From: Halotalea alkalilenta DSM 17697 | GTDB lineage: Bacteria > Pseudomonadota > Gammaproteobacteria > Pseudomonadales > Halomonadaceae | Direction of reading: 5' to 3' | Length of the DNA: 64,000 nucleotides | NCBI RefSeq assembly: GCF_000621205.1 | Contig: NZ_JHYY01000035.1 | Coordinates: 34,048-98,047, forward strand | In this document: positions 18,901 through 27,349 of the stretch, piece after piece | Numbering within the stretch: position 1 is the first letter of the stretch | Layout: each line of letters begins with the position of its first letter | Program-made: the position numbers and the translations under genes | The notes under the pieces: generated by a model | What the model was told of the DNA's origin: nothing | What the model saw: the letters and a program-made list of their open reading frames with translations, nothing else | Databases searched by the model: none

Positions 18901-20255
18901 GCGCATCACCGCGTGAACCCAACGACCCTCGCGCTGCCGCCGCCCGCGCGCTGGTGCCGATCATCGAGCGCCGAGCCTCGCTCTCGAGCCTCGACGATGG
19001 CACCCTGAGCGGTCGCGACAAAGGCTTCTTCCGCGCGCTCTGCTTTGGTGTGTGCCGCACCCTGCCGCGTCTCGAGGCACTGGCCGGCATGCTGCTCTCC
19101 CAGGGCTTCAAGCCCCGCGACCGGGACGTCCAGGCGCTGCTGTTGATCGGCCTGCACCAGCTGCTCTACATGCGGGTGCCGAATCATGCCGCGGTCGGCG
19201 AGACTGCCGGCGCTGCACGCCTGCTCGGCAAGCCTTGGGCGACCAAGGTGCTGAACGCCTGTCTCAGGCGCTGCCAGCGCGAGCGTGAAGCCCTCGAGGC
19301 GCGTCTCGACGCCGAGCGCCAGAGCCAGCTGCTCCACCCGGCCTGGCTGCTCGATGCGATCGAGCATGCCTGGCCCGACCAGGCGGCCTCGATCATCGCC
19401 GCCAACAACACCGCGGCGCCGATGACGCTCAGGGTCAACCGCGCTCGCATCCGGCGCGACGAATATCTCGCCCGCCTCGAGGCCGAGGGCCTCGAGGCCC
19501 GCCCTTGCATCGATGCAGAGGATGGCGTGACGCTCGCCAACGCGGTCGATGCGCTGACGCTGCCTGGCTTCAAGGAGGGGCTGGTCAGCGTGCAGGACGA
19601 ATCGGCCCAGCTCGCCGCTGCGCTCTTGATCGACCCACTGCTGGCCTCGCCCACCCAGGCACCGCTGCGGGTGCTCGACGCCTGCAGCGCACCCGGCGGC
19701 AAGAGCATGCAGCTGATCGAACGAGCGGCCGCCGCCGGACGGGAGCTATCGCTCAAGTCGCTGGACAGCGACGCTCAGCGGCTGAAACGGGTCGAGCAGG
19801 GCATTGCCCGCATCTCGCCGCCGGAGTCGATAGCCGTGGACGTCATCGAAGCCGATGCCACCCAGCTCGACTGGTGGGACGGGCAGCGCTTCGACGCCAT
19901 CCTGCTCGATGCGCCTTGCTCCGGCACCGGGGTGATTCGCCGCCATCCCGACATCAAGCAGCTGCGTCTCGCCACCGACATCACCCAGCTCGCCGAGCTC
20001 CAGCGCCGGCTGCTCGACAGCCTATGGCCGACCCTGCGCGTCGGCGGGCGGCTGCTTTATGCCACCTGTTCGATCATGCCGGCGGAGAACCAGGCGCGGA
20101 TCGAAGACTTCCTCGCCCACGCAGGCGATGCCCGGCTGGTCCCGATCGATGCCTCCTGGGGCATCGAGACCAACGGTGGCGCACGCCAGCGGCTGCCCGA
20201 AGTCGACGGCGCCGATGGGTTCTTCTATGCCCTGGTGGAAAAGACCGCGGACTGA
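18897..20255 (+). CDS. rsmB: RsmB, 16S rRNA m5C967 methyltransferase
   Basis: The 452-residue protein has an N-terminal NusB-like RNA-binding domain (to about 150) and a C-terminal SAM methyltransferase domain. SAM-site sequence is DACSAPGGKSMQL; the two catalytic cysteines lie in LDAPCSGTGVIRRHPDIK and YATCSIMPAENQ. It starts inside an ATGA overlap with fmt. In E. coli trkA follows this gene; here a hairpin and the threonate cluster follow, and trkA lies about 41 kb away. Confidence 0.96.
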   Translation: MSASPREPNDPRAAAARALVPIIERRASLSSLDDGTLSGRDKGFFRALCFGVCRTLPRLEALAGMLLSQGFKPRDRDVQALLLIGLHQLLYMRVPNHAAVGETAGAARLLGKPWATKVLNACLRRCQREREALEARLDAERQSQLLHPAWLLDAIEHAWPDQAASIIAANNTAAPMTLRVNRARIRRDEYLARLEAEGLEARPCIDAEDGVTLANAVDALTLPGFKEGLVSVQDESAQLAAALLIDPLLASPTQAPLRVLDACSAPGGKSMQLIERAAAAGRELSLKSLDSDAQRLKRVEQGIARISPPESIAVDVIEADATQLDWWDGQRFDAILLDAPCSGTGVIRRHPDIKQLRLATDITQLAELQRRLLDSLWPTLRVGGRLLYATCSIMPAENQARIEDFLAHAGDARLVPIDASWGIETNGGARQRLPEVDGADGFFYALVEKTAD

Positions 20256-20276
20256 AAGCGATTGGCTCCCCTCAAC

Positions 20277-20308
20277 GCAATCGCCCCGCTATAGCGGGGC
20301 GATTGCGC
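20277..20308. terminator. 14-bp hairpin between convergent rsmB and otnI
   Basis: Bases 20277-20290 pair perfectly with 20295-20308 around a TATA loop. It lies 21 bases after the rsmB stop and 10 bases before the end of the convergent otnI gene, so it can serve both strands. There is no T-run on either side. Confidence 0.55.
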
Positions 20309-20318
20309 TTCAATCGGT

Positions 20319-21104
20319 TCAGCGAGCAGGCCGATAGGGCTCGAACCAGCCAAGCCCCGCCTCGGTATCACTACGCGGATGGTACTCGCAGCCGATCCAG
20401 CCCTCGTATCCAGCCTCATCGAGCTGGGCGAACAGCCAGCCATAGTTGAGCTCGCCCTCGTCGGGCTCATGGCGGTCGGGTACGCCCGCGATCTGCAGGT
20501 GGCCGACGGTATCACGGTAACGCTCGAAGCAGCGCCACAGGTCACCATCCATGATCTGGGCGTGGTAGAAGTCCATCTGCACCTTGAGATTGGGATTACC
20601 CAGCTCGGCCACCAGACGGTGCGCCTCAGCCTGATGGCTGAGCAGGTAGCCAGGCATGTCACGCTGGTTGATCGGCTCGATCAGAAGCGTCATCCCTTCG
20701 CCGGCCAACTTTTCGGCGGCGTAGCTCAGGTTACCGCGATAGATGTCGAGCGCTCGCTCACGCTCGACTCCGGCAGGCAGTACGCCGGCCATCGCATGCA
20801 GCCGTCGGCAGCCCAGCGCGCGGGCATAGCCGAGCGCGGTCTCGACGCTGGCACGGAACTCGGCCTCGCGCCCCGGCAGGCTGGTGATGCCCCGCTCTCC
20901 GGCCGACCAATCCCCGGGGGGCAGGTTGAACAGCGCCTGCTCGAGCCGGTGCTCGCGCAGGGCAGCGGCGATCTCGTCGGCGGAGAAATCATAGGGAAAG
21001 AGGAACTCGACCGCCTCGAATCCGGCACGCGCGGCGCGCTCGAACCGGGACATGAACGGTACCTCGTTGAACAGCATGCTCAGATTGGCGGCAAAACGCG
21101 GCAT
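20319..21104 (-). CDS. otnI: 2-oxo-tetronate isomerase (hydroxypyruvate isomerase family)
   Basis: The 261-residue TIM-barrel protein belongs to the Hyi/YgbM family. Conserved segments include FLFPYDFSADEIAAALREH, LIEPINQRDMPGYLL with a metal-ligand Glu, and VQMDFYHAQIMDGDL and CEYHPRSDTEAGLGW with further ligands. In the threonate/erythronate pathway OtnI converts 2-oxo-tetronate to 3-oxo-tetronate. The ATG at 21104 has AGGAG six bases upstream; the frame continues upstream but overlaps otnC without homology. It is the last gene of the ltnD-otnK-otnC-otnI set. The neighbours make OtnI more likely than a true hydroxypyruvate isomerase. Confidence 0.9.
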   Translation of the reverse strand: MPRFAANLSMLFNEVPFMSRFERAARAGFEAVEFLFPYDFSADEIAAALREHRLEQALFNLPPGDWSAGERGITSLPGREAEFRASVETALGYARALGCRRLHAMAGVLPAGVERERALDIYRGNLSYAAEKLAGEGMTLLIEPINQRDMPGYLLSHQAEAHRLVAELGNPNLKVQMDFYHAQIMDGDLWRCFERYRDTVGHLQIAGVPDRHEPDEGELNYGWLFAQLDEAGYEGWIGCEYHPRSDTEAGLGWFEPYRPAR

Positions 21105-21172
21105 TCCGCTCTCCTCATGAATTCGATCAATAGGCGCATCGATTCGGACTCGATCGGTGCGGGCTCCTTCAT

Positions 21173-21820
21173 TCACCAGCGCGCACCGAAGGACTGGCGC
21201 AGCGCTTCGATCTGCTCCTCGTCCAGCGTGGTCACCTCGCGGCCATGCAACAGCAGGTAGAGCCGCGCGGTCTCCTCGAGCTCTTCCATCGCGCTGCGCG
21301 CAGACGCAAGCGTCGCGGCGGAGACCACCGGGCCGTGGTTGGCCAGCAGCACTGCAGTGTGGCTCGCGGCCATCTCGGCGACCGCCTCGCCCATCGCCGG
21401 ATCCCCAGGACGGAAATAGGGCAATAGCGGCAACCGGCCGACGCGCATGACGAAATAGGGCGTGATCGGCGGTATGCACGAACGGGTATCGAGCCCGGAA
21501 AGGCACGAAAGCGCAGTGGCATAGGTCGCATGCAGGTGGATCACTGCGCCGGCCTCGGGGCGCTGTTCGTAAAAGGCACGATGGAGAAACGACTCCTTGG
21601 TCGGCGGATCGCCGGCGAGCAGCCGCCCCTCCCAGTCGAGCTTGCTGATTCGCGCAGGCTCGAGCTCGCCGAGCGCTACATTGGTCGGCGTCATCAGCCA
21701 GCCGTCGTCGAGCTTGGCGCTCAAGTTGCCGGAGGTGCCCGGCGCCATGCCGAGGCTTCGAAACTCGCGCCCGATCCTGCACAGCTCATCTCGCAGCTGG
21801 GACTCGTCGCGCTTGCTCAT
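21173..21820 (-). CDS. otnC: 3-oxo-tetronate 4-phosphate decarboxylase (class II aldolase family)
   Basis: The 215-residue protein has the fuculose-aldolase/AraD fold. GTSGNLSAKLDDGWLMTPTNV is the phosphate-binding region, IHLHATYATALSCL holds the zinc histidines, and LLANHGPVV supplies the third. OtnC splits 3-oxo-tetronate 4-phosphate into DHAP and CO2. Its start overlaps the end of otnK by four bases, so expression is coupled. The identification as OtnC and not another class II aldolase rests on its pairing with OtnK and OtnI. Confidence 0.9.
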   Translation of the reverse strand: MSKRDESQLRDELCRIGREFRSLGMAPGTSGNLSAKLDDGWLMTPTNVALGELEPARISKLDWEGRLLAGDPPTKESFLHRAFYEQRPEAGAVIHLHATYATALSCLSGLDTRSCIPPITPYFVMRVGRLPLLPYFRPGDPAMGEAVAEMAASHTAVLLANHGPVVSAATLASARSAMEELEETARLYLLLHGREVTTLDEEQIEALRQSFGARW

Positions 21821-23094
21821 GGCAGCACCTCCCAGGCCCGGGTCATGAAATCTACCTGGCCGAAATTCCCCGACTTCAACGCCAACGCCAGTGCGGGCTC
21901 GCGGCCGACGCTATGGGTCCAGGGCACCCCTGTATCGATGCTCGGGCCGATCTTGAGCCCTTCGACGCCGAGCGCTTCGACCACCGCGCCCGAGCTCTCG
22001 CCCCCCGCGACCAGGATCCGGCGGACCCCGGCCTCGTCCACCAGCCGCTGGGCGAGACCTGCCAAGGCGCGCTCGACCAGCGCACCGGACGCCTCGACGC
22101 CGAAGCGGGCCTGGACCTCACGCAGCCGCTCGGCGGGGCTGCTGGCGTGGACCACCACCGGCCCTTGATCGAGTCTCGCCAGGCAGTAGTCGAACAGCGA
22201 TTGCAGGTGCGCGTCGAAATCCTCTGCCAGCGATTCGACCTCCACGGCGATGCTAGGGTAGCGCCCACGGGCATGCTCGAGCTGCCCGAGGGTCGCTCTG
22301 GAGCAGCTACCGCTCAGAATCAGTGCGCGCCCTTCGATCGGCGGCAGCCGGCCCGCGTCCGCGCGTGCGGTGAAGCCCTCCAAGGTGGCGGGGATCGAAA
22401 GCCCCAGCCCCGAGCCGCCGGTGAGCAGCACCGAGTCGCTTGCGGCGGCGGCGAGCAGGTGGAGATCCGACTCGTCGAGGGTGTCGCAGATCGCGATGCC
22501 GACGCCTTCGCCTCGCAGCGCCTCGATCCGCGCGCGTACCGCCTCGACACCCTTGGCGAGATCGTGATGGCTGACCAAACCGACCCGATGCCGGGTCTGC
22601 GGCGCGAGCACGCGCAAGAGACAAGGATCGGTCATCGGCGTCAGCGGATGATCCTGCATGCCGCTTTCGTTGAGCAGCACGTCGTTGGCGAACAGATAAC
22701 CGTTGTAGACCGTGCGCCGGTTGGCCGGAAGCGCCGGCACCGCAAGGGTGAAATCGACCCCCAGCGCCTCCATCAGTGCGTCGGTGACCGGCCCGATGTT
22801 GCCTTGGGCGGTGGAGTCGAACGTCGAGCAATACTTGAAGTAGAAGCGCTCACAGCCCTGGTCACGCAGCCAGTCGAGTGCTGCAAGCGAGGCCTCGACC
22901 GCGCGCTCCGGCGCCACGGTACGCGATTTGAGCGCGACCACCACCGCGTCGCAGTCATCGTCCAACGCCGTACCGGGGACACCGATGGTCTGTACCACTC
23001 GCATGCCCGCCGCCACCAATTGGCTGGCGAGATCGGTCGCGCCGGTGAAGTCGTCAGCGATACAGCCGAGCAGGAGTTTGTCGGCCATGCTCAA
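21817..23094 (-). CDS. otnK: 3-oxo-tetronate kinase (four-carbon acid sugar kinase family)
   Basis: The 425-residue protein has the DUF1537 architecture: an N-terminal substrate domain beginning LLGCIADDFTGATDLASQL and a C-terminal nucleotide-binding domain with LAQRLVDEAGVRRILVAGGESSGAVV and KSGNFGQVDFM near the end. These are diagnostic of OtnK/DtnK-type four-carbon acid sugar kinases. It phosphorylates 3-oxo-tetronate at C4 with ATP. It overlaps ltnD upstream and otnC downstream by four bases each, so the three form one coupled unit. Confidence 0.93.
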   Translation of the reverse strand: MSMADKLLLGCIADDFTGATDLASQLVAAGMRVVQTIGVPGTALDDDCDAVVVALKSRTVAPERAVEASLAALDWLRDQGCERFYFKYCSTFDSTAQGNIGPVTDALMEALGVDFTLAVPALPANRRTVYNGYLFANDVLLNESGMQDHPLTPMTDPCLLRVLAPQTRHRVGLVSHHDLAKGVEAVRARIEALRGEGVGIAICDTLDESDLHLLAAAASDSVLLTGGSGLGLSIPATLEGFTARADAGRLPPIEGRALILSGSCSRATLGQLEHARGRYPSIAVEVESLAEDFDAHLQSLFDYCLARLDQGPVVVHASSPAERLREVQARFGVEASGALVERALAGLAQRLVDEAGVRRILVAGGESSGAVVEALGVEGLKIGPSIDTGVPWTHSVGREPALALALKSGNFGQVDFMTRAWEVLP

Positions 23095-24008
23095 GCCTCC
23101 TTCGCTTTGGGTAGTTGCACGCCTGGGAAGATTTTCACCACCGCGGCGTCGTCCTCTCCACCAAGCCCCATCGCCGAGGCCTGGGTGAACATCGAAAGCG
23201 CCTGCGCGGTGAGCGGCAGCGGGAACTTGCGCCCCAGGGCGCTTTCGTGGACCAGGCCCAGGTCCTTGACGAAGATGTCGACCGCCGAACGCGGCGAGTA
23301 ATCCGCATCGAGGATATGCGGCACGCGGTTCTCGAACATCCAGGAGTTGCCAGCGCTGGCGGTGATCACCTCGAACACCGCGTCCGGGTCGCAGCCACCG
23401 CTGATGCCGTAGGCCATCGCCTCGGCGGCGGCAGCGATGTGCACGCCGGCGAGCAGCTGGTTGACCAGCTTGACCTGGGAACCCGCGCCGATCGCCTCAC
23501 CGAGACGAAAGAGCCGCGCCGACACCGCATCCAATGCCCCCGCCGCTTTGTCGAACGCCTCGGCCCCGCCGGAGGCCATCACCGTCAGCTCACCCGCAGC
23601 GGCCTTGACCGCACCGCCGGAGATCGGCGCATCGATCAGGCTGAGACCAAGCGCCGCGATCGGCGCCTCGAGCGCGCGTACCGCATCGGGGGCGCAGGTG
23701 GCGCACTGGATCACCACGCCTCCCGGCGCCATCCGCGCGCAGGCCCCCTGCTCGCCGAGCAGCACTTCCTTGGCCTGGCGAGCATTGACCACCACGCAGA
23801 ACAGCACATCGACCCGTTCGCCGAGCGCCGCCGGGCTTTGCGCCACATGCCCGCCGGCGGCTGCGAAGGCCGAGCGCGCCGACTCGCCGAGATCGCAGCC
23901 CCAGGTGTCGAAACCAGCGCGCAGCAGCGACCGCGCAATCCCCATGCCCATCGATCCCAGGCCGATCACACCGACCGAGGGGAGCGCTACGTTCCGGGTT
24001 TGCTGCAT
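23091..24008 (-). CDS. ltnD: L-threonate dehydrogenase (beta-hydroxyacid dehydrogenase family)
   Basis: The 305-residue protein has the two-domain fold of 3-hydroxyisobutyrate dehydrogenases. The NAD site GLGSMGMGIARSLL is near the N-terminus, the substrate motif DAPISGGAVKAAAG follows, and the catalytic lysine lies in GSQVKLVNQLLAG. LtnD oxidises L-threonate to 2-oxo-tetronate. It is first in the minus-strand ltnD-otnK-otnC-otnI operon, 73 bases after gntR. Substrate is inferred from context; tartronate semialdehyde reductases share the fold. Confidence 0.9.
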   Translation of the reverse strand: MQQTRNVALPSVGVIGLGSMGMGIARSLLRAGFDTWGCDLGESARSAFAAAGGHVAQSPAALGERVDVLFCVVVNARQAKEVLLGEQGACARMAPGGVVIQCATCAPDAVRALEAPIAALGLSLIDAPISGGAVKAAAGELTVMASGGAEAFDKAAGALDAVSARLFRLGEAIGAGSQVKLVNQLLAGVHIAAAAEAMAYGISGGCDPDAVFEVITASAGNSWMFENRVPHILDADYSPRSAVDIFVKDLGLVHESALGRKFPLPLTAQALSMFTQASAMGLGGEDDAAVVKIFPGVQLPKAKEA

Positions 24009-24081
24009 TGTTGCCCCCTATCCAGGATGGTATTTCCTCAACCTTTCGCACGCCCCGCCGTGCCTCCCCGCCTAGGGCGTA

Positions 24082-24774
24082 TCAACAGGCCCTGAGGCGC
24101 AGTTCGGCATGCTCGAGGTGGCTTTTGATCGCCGCCGACGCCCCCTGCGCATCCTGCGCCTCGATTCGGTCGACGATCAGCGCATGCTCACGCTCGACCT
24201 GACGCATGTAGACATGCCGCTTGGCCTCGTTGGAGCGGGTGATCCCTATCGTGCGCCGCAGCAGCACGTGGCACAGATTGACCACCTTGAGCAGATAAGG
24301 GCTGTTGGACGCCTCCGCGACCAAGCGGTGGAAGGCGACATCCTCCTCGACCCCATCGCCCCCAGCCGCCACCGCCTCGTCGAGCTCCTCCAGCGCCATC
24401 TTCAGCCGCCGCAGCTGCGCTGGCGTGCGCCGCAGCGCCGCCAGCTCCGCCGCCTCGCTTTCGAGTGCCCGTCTCAACTCGAGCACACCCGTTACCGCGC
24501 TCAACTGGTCACCCGGTAGCGGCAGGCTGACCATCGCCGAGGCCACTTCGGCGACGTAGCTGCCGCTTCCTCGCCGCGAGACCACCAAACCCGCGTCACG
24601 AAGCACGGAAATCGCTTCCCGTACCACGGACCGGCTGATCTCGAAGCGCTCGCAGAGCGCGGCCTCGGTAGGCAGCCGCTCACCTGGCGCGAACGCGCCG
24701 CCAATAATTTCCTCACGCAACCAATCCGCCACCTGATGCGACAAATGCGGCGAACGTGCAGGTAAATCACTCAT
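24082..24774 (-). CDS. GntR/FadR-subfamily transcriptional regulator of the threonate cluster
   Basis: The 230-residue protein has an N-terminal winged helix (GERLPTEAALCERFEISRSVVREAISVLRDAGLV) and a helical FadR-type effector domain with probable metal ligands (VAFHRLVAEASNSPYL, HAL, HLEHAELRLR). It sits between the catabolic operon and the divergently read transporter and denD genes. A palindromic site lies about 40 bp from its start. It probably represses both arms until an acid sugar or pathway intermediate binds. Confidence 0.88.
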   Translation of the reverse strand: MSDLPARSPHLSHQVADWLREEIIGGAFAPGERLPTEAALCERFEISRSVVREAISVLRDAGLVVSRRGSGSYVAEVASAMVSLPLPGDQLSAVTGVLELRRALESEAAELAALRRTPAQLRRLKMALEELDEAVAAGGDGVEEDVAFHRLVAEASNSPYLLKVVNLCHVLLRRTIGITRSNEAKRHVYMRQVEREHALIVDRIEAQDAQGASAAIKSHLEHAELRLRAC

Positions 24775-24813
24775 CGCGATAACGATCTCCGACTAATGGC
24801 GATCTTCCCAACC

Positions 24814-24846
24814 GCGATATTTGTCAGACAACATTACAAATATCGC
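24814..24846. promoter_or_regulatory. candidate GntR operator: nested palindromes in the divergent control region
   Basis: Two signals overlap. An exact 11-bp inverted repeat, GCGATATTTGT (24814-24824) and ACAAATATCGC (24836-24846), is spaced by 11 bp. A palindrome TTGTCAGACAA (24821-24831) fits the FadR-subfamily half-site pattern GT-N3-AC. The region lies between gntR (start 24774) and the transporter (start 24919), so one bound repressor could control both directions. Confidence 0.6.
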
Positions 24847-24918
24847 CACTGGAGTTCAATTCATCCTTTGGGTGAAAGAGCCACACCCTCACCACCAAAC
24901 GACAAGGATATACCCGAT

Positions 24919-26274
24919 ATGGACATGCATATGCTGGCTGCCCTACTGCTGGGCGTCGTGTCGGTCATCACCTTGATTCTGCGCTCGAGACTCGACCCCT
25001 TCGCCGCGCTGCTGATAGGTGCGCTAGTCACTGGGCTGATTGCGGGAGTATCGCCAGATGCCCTGGTGACCTCGATCACCCAAGGCTTCGGCGGGACGCT
25101 GGCCAGCATCGGTATCGTCATCGGCCTGGGGGTGATGCTGGGCAAGGTGATGGAAGTCACCGGGGCGGCCACGGTACTGGCGCGGATGTTCATCCGCCTG
25201 TTCGGCAAGAACCGCGAAGAGATCGCGATGGCGACCACTGGCGCCGTGGTCTCGGTGCCGGTCTTCTGCGACACCGCGTTCGTCATGCTCCACCCGCTGG
25301 TGAGGCCGCTCGCCCGACATGCCAAGCGCTCGGTGGTGGCGCTCTCGATCGCCCTGGCGGGGGGCCTTGCGATCAGTCACCACATGGTGCCGCCAACGCC
25401 TGGGCCATTGGCCGCAGCGGCACTGCTGGGCCTGGATCTAGGGGCGCTGTTCGCAGCCGGTGCGCTGTTCATCATCGCGCTGCTACCGGTGGTGATCATC
25501 TACGCCCGCATCGTCGGGCCCAAGCTGGAAAGCCAACGCCTGGGCTACACCAGCGACTCCGAGGAGGAGGAGCAAGCCGACGAGACCAACCAGGACGAAC
25601 AGCACAACAATGCGCACATCGGGCCATGGAAAGCACTGGCGCCCATCCTGGTCCCGGTGGTATTGATCCTCACCAACACCTTCAGCCAGGCGCTCGTCCC
25701 GGGGTCGCACTTCGCCGCGCTCGCCACCTTCTTCGGCGCACCGGCAATAGCGCTGCTGATCGGCCTACTCATCGCGCTCTATACGCTGCCGTCGAAGCGC
25801 ACCTCCCGTGAAACCATCGTCGGCTGGATGGGCACCGCCGCGGCCTCGGGTGGGACGATCATCTTCATCACCGGCGCGGGGGGCGCCTATGGCCAGGTAC
25901 TGCGCGACTCAGGCGTCGGCAGTGCGCTCGGCACCGCAGTGTCGGAATGGTCCGCCTTGCCGCTGTTCATGGTGCCCTTCGTCATCGCCACGGTAGTACG
26001 CGTCGCCCAGGGCTCCGGCACCGTCGCCATCATCACCGCCGCCACGCTCTCCGTACCGCTGGTGGAAAGCGGCGGGCTGGATCCTCTGCTGGCCGCGCTC
26101 GCGGTCTGCGCAGGATCGATGGCGATGCCGTACTACAACGACTCCTACTTCTGGGTCGTGACCCGCTTCACCGGCCTGAGCGGCAGCGCAGCCCTGAAGA
26201 TGCACACCGGCATGTTGACGACGCTGTGGCTGGCGAGCATCCCCCTATTGATCATCGCATCACTTGTGCTCTGA
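24919..26274 (+). CDS. GntP-family permease, probable threonate/erythronate importer
   Basis: The 451-residue polytopic membrane protein has the GntP hallmarks: ITLILRSRLDPFAALLIGALVTGLIAG, VVSVPVFCDTAFVMLHPLV and GGLAISHHMVPPTPGPLAAA. A hydrophilic Glu/Asn/Gln-rich loop near residues 208-232 splits the two halves. The family imports gluconate-type acids with protons. Its position across the operator from gntR and upstream of denD implies four-carbon acid sugar uptake. The ATG at 24919 has AAGGA at 24904-24908; the frame extends upstream through the operator, which argues against an earlier start. Confidence 0.9.
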   Translation: MDMHMLAALLLGVVSVITLILRSRLDPFAALLIGALVTGLIAGVSPDALVTSITQGFGGTLASIGIVIGLGVMLGKVMEVTGAATVLARMFIRLFGKNREEIAMATTGAVVSVPVFCDTAFVMLHPLVRPLARHAKRSVVALSIALAGGLAISHHMVPPTPGPLAAAALLGLDLGALFAAGALFIIALLPVVIIYARIVGPKLESQRLGYTSDSEEEEQADETNQDEQHNNAHIGPWKALAPILVPVVLILTNTFSQALVPGSHFAALATFFGAPAIALLIGLLIALYTLPSKRTSRETIVGWMGTAAASGGTIIFITGAGGAYGQVLRDSGVGSALGTAVSEWSALPLFMVPFVIATVVRVAQGSGTVAIITAATLSVPLVESGGLDPLLAALAVCAGSMAMPYYNDSYFWVVTRFTGLSGSAALKMHTGMLTTLWLASIPLLIIASLVL

Positions 26275-26331
26275 CCAGCGCATCGATGCCCACTGCACCC
26301 ATCGACACCATCCAATCGAGGAGTTTCGAAC

Positions 26332-27285
26332 ATGCATCTCATCGTCACCGGCGGGGCAGGCTTTCTCGGCAGTCGTTTGATTTCCGCGCTGCTCTCGCCG
26401 AAAAACGAACGCCTCGGGCTCGACATCACCCACATCACTTCACTCGACCGAGTGGCCTGCCCACTCGAGCATCCTAACGTCGAATCGGTGATTGGCGATA
26501 TCGAAGACCCCGGCTTGGTCCGTTCGCTGATCAGGGAGGATACGTTCGGTATCGCGCACCTCGCAGCCATCGTCAGCTCCCAGGCGGAGAGTGATTTCGA
26601 ACTGGGCATGCACGTCAACCTGGATGCCACGCGGGCGATACTGGATGCCTGTCGGCTGCATTCCAAGCGCCTGCGGCTGCTGTTCACCAGCTCTTTGGCG
26701 GTGTTCGGCGCAGGCGTAGGCAGACGCGTGGAGGATCACAGCTGCGTCAAGCCACGCTCGTCGTACGGGACCCAGAAAGCCATCGGCGAACTTCTGGTCA
26801 GCGATTACAGCAGGCACGGCTTCGTCGACGGCCGCGTCTGTCGTCTACCCACCATCGTCGTTCGTCCCGGCCGTCCGAACGCGGCCGCCTCCTCCTTCGC
26901 CAGCGGGATCATCCGCGAGCCGCTCAGCGGTGTGCCAAGCGTCTGCCCGGTATCACCCTCGCTGACCATGTGGCTCTCCTCTCCGGAGACGGTGATCGAT
27001 AACCTGATCCACGCGCTCGCCATCGAGGAGCGGCTGATCGACGAGGACCGAGTGATCAATCTGCCCGGTATCAGCGTCAGTGTCGAAGACATGCTGGGTG
27101 CGCTGGAGCGACAAGCGGGCAAGGAGACGAGGTCGCTGGTCAGTTTCGAACACGACGCCAGGATCGATGCGATCGTCTCCAGCTGGCCCGAATCGTTCGA
27201 TACGCAACGAGCCGATGCCCTGGGCTTCCACACCGATGCCGGGTTCGACGCTATCATCGACAAGTTCATCGCCAGCCACTCGTAG
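26332..27285 (+). CDS. denD: D-erythronate dehydrogenase (extended SDR family)
   Basis: The 317-residue protein has the NAD-binding start HLIVTGGAGFLGSRLISALL, the catalytic YGTQK (Tyr-x3-Lys) with an upstream TSSLAVFG serine strand, and the substrate segment LPTIVVRPGRPNAAASSFASGIIREPL typical of DenD. It oxidises D-erythronate to 2-oxo-tetronate, joining the L-threonate route at the same intermediate. It lies 57 bases after the permease, so the two probably form a transcript. An SD-like GAGG is close to the ATG. Confidence 0.9.
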   Translation: MHLIVTGGAGFLGSRLISALLSPKNERLGLDITHITSLDRVACPLEHPNVESVIGDIEDPGLVRSLIREDTFGIAHLAAIVSSQAESDFELGMHVNLDATRAILDACRLHSKRLRLLFTSSLAVFGAGVGRRVEDHSCVKPRSSYGTQKAIGELLVSDYSRHGFVDGRVCRLPTIVVRPGRPNAAASSFASGIIREPLSGVPSVCPVSPSLTMWLSSPETVIDNLIHALAIEERLIDEDRVINLPGISVSVEDMLGALERQAGKETRSLVSFEHDARIDAIVSSWPESFDTQRADALGFHTDAGFDAIIDKFIASHS

Positions 27286-27315
27286 AGATGAGCCAGCCGC
27301 GAGGCATTTGCGCCC

Positions 27316-27331
27316 GCCCGCTCGTGCGGGC
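27316..27331. terminator. short hairpin between convergent denD and the dehydrogenase gene
   Basis: GCCCGC (27316-27321) pairs with GCGGGC (27326-27331) around a four-base loop, 30 bases after the denD stop and 18 before the end of the opposing gene. No T-run; the role as a terminator is tentative. Confidence 0.35.
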
Positions 27332-27349
27332 CGGCGCGGACAGGCGCTC

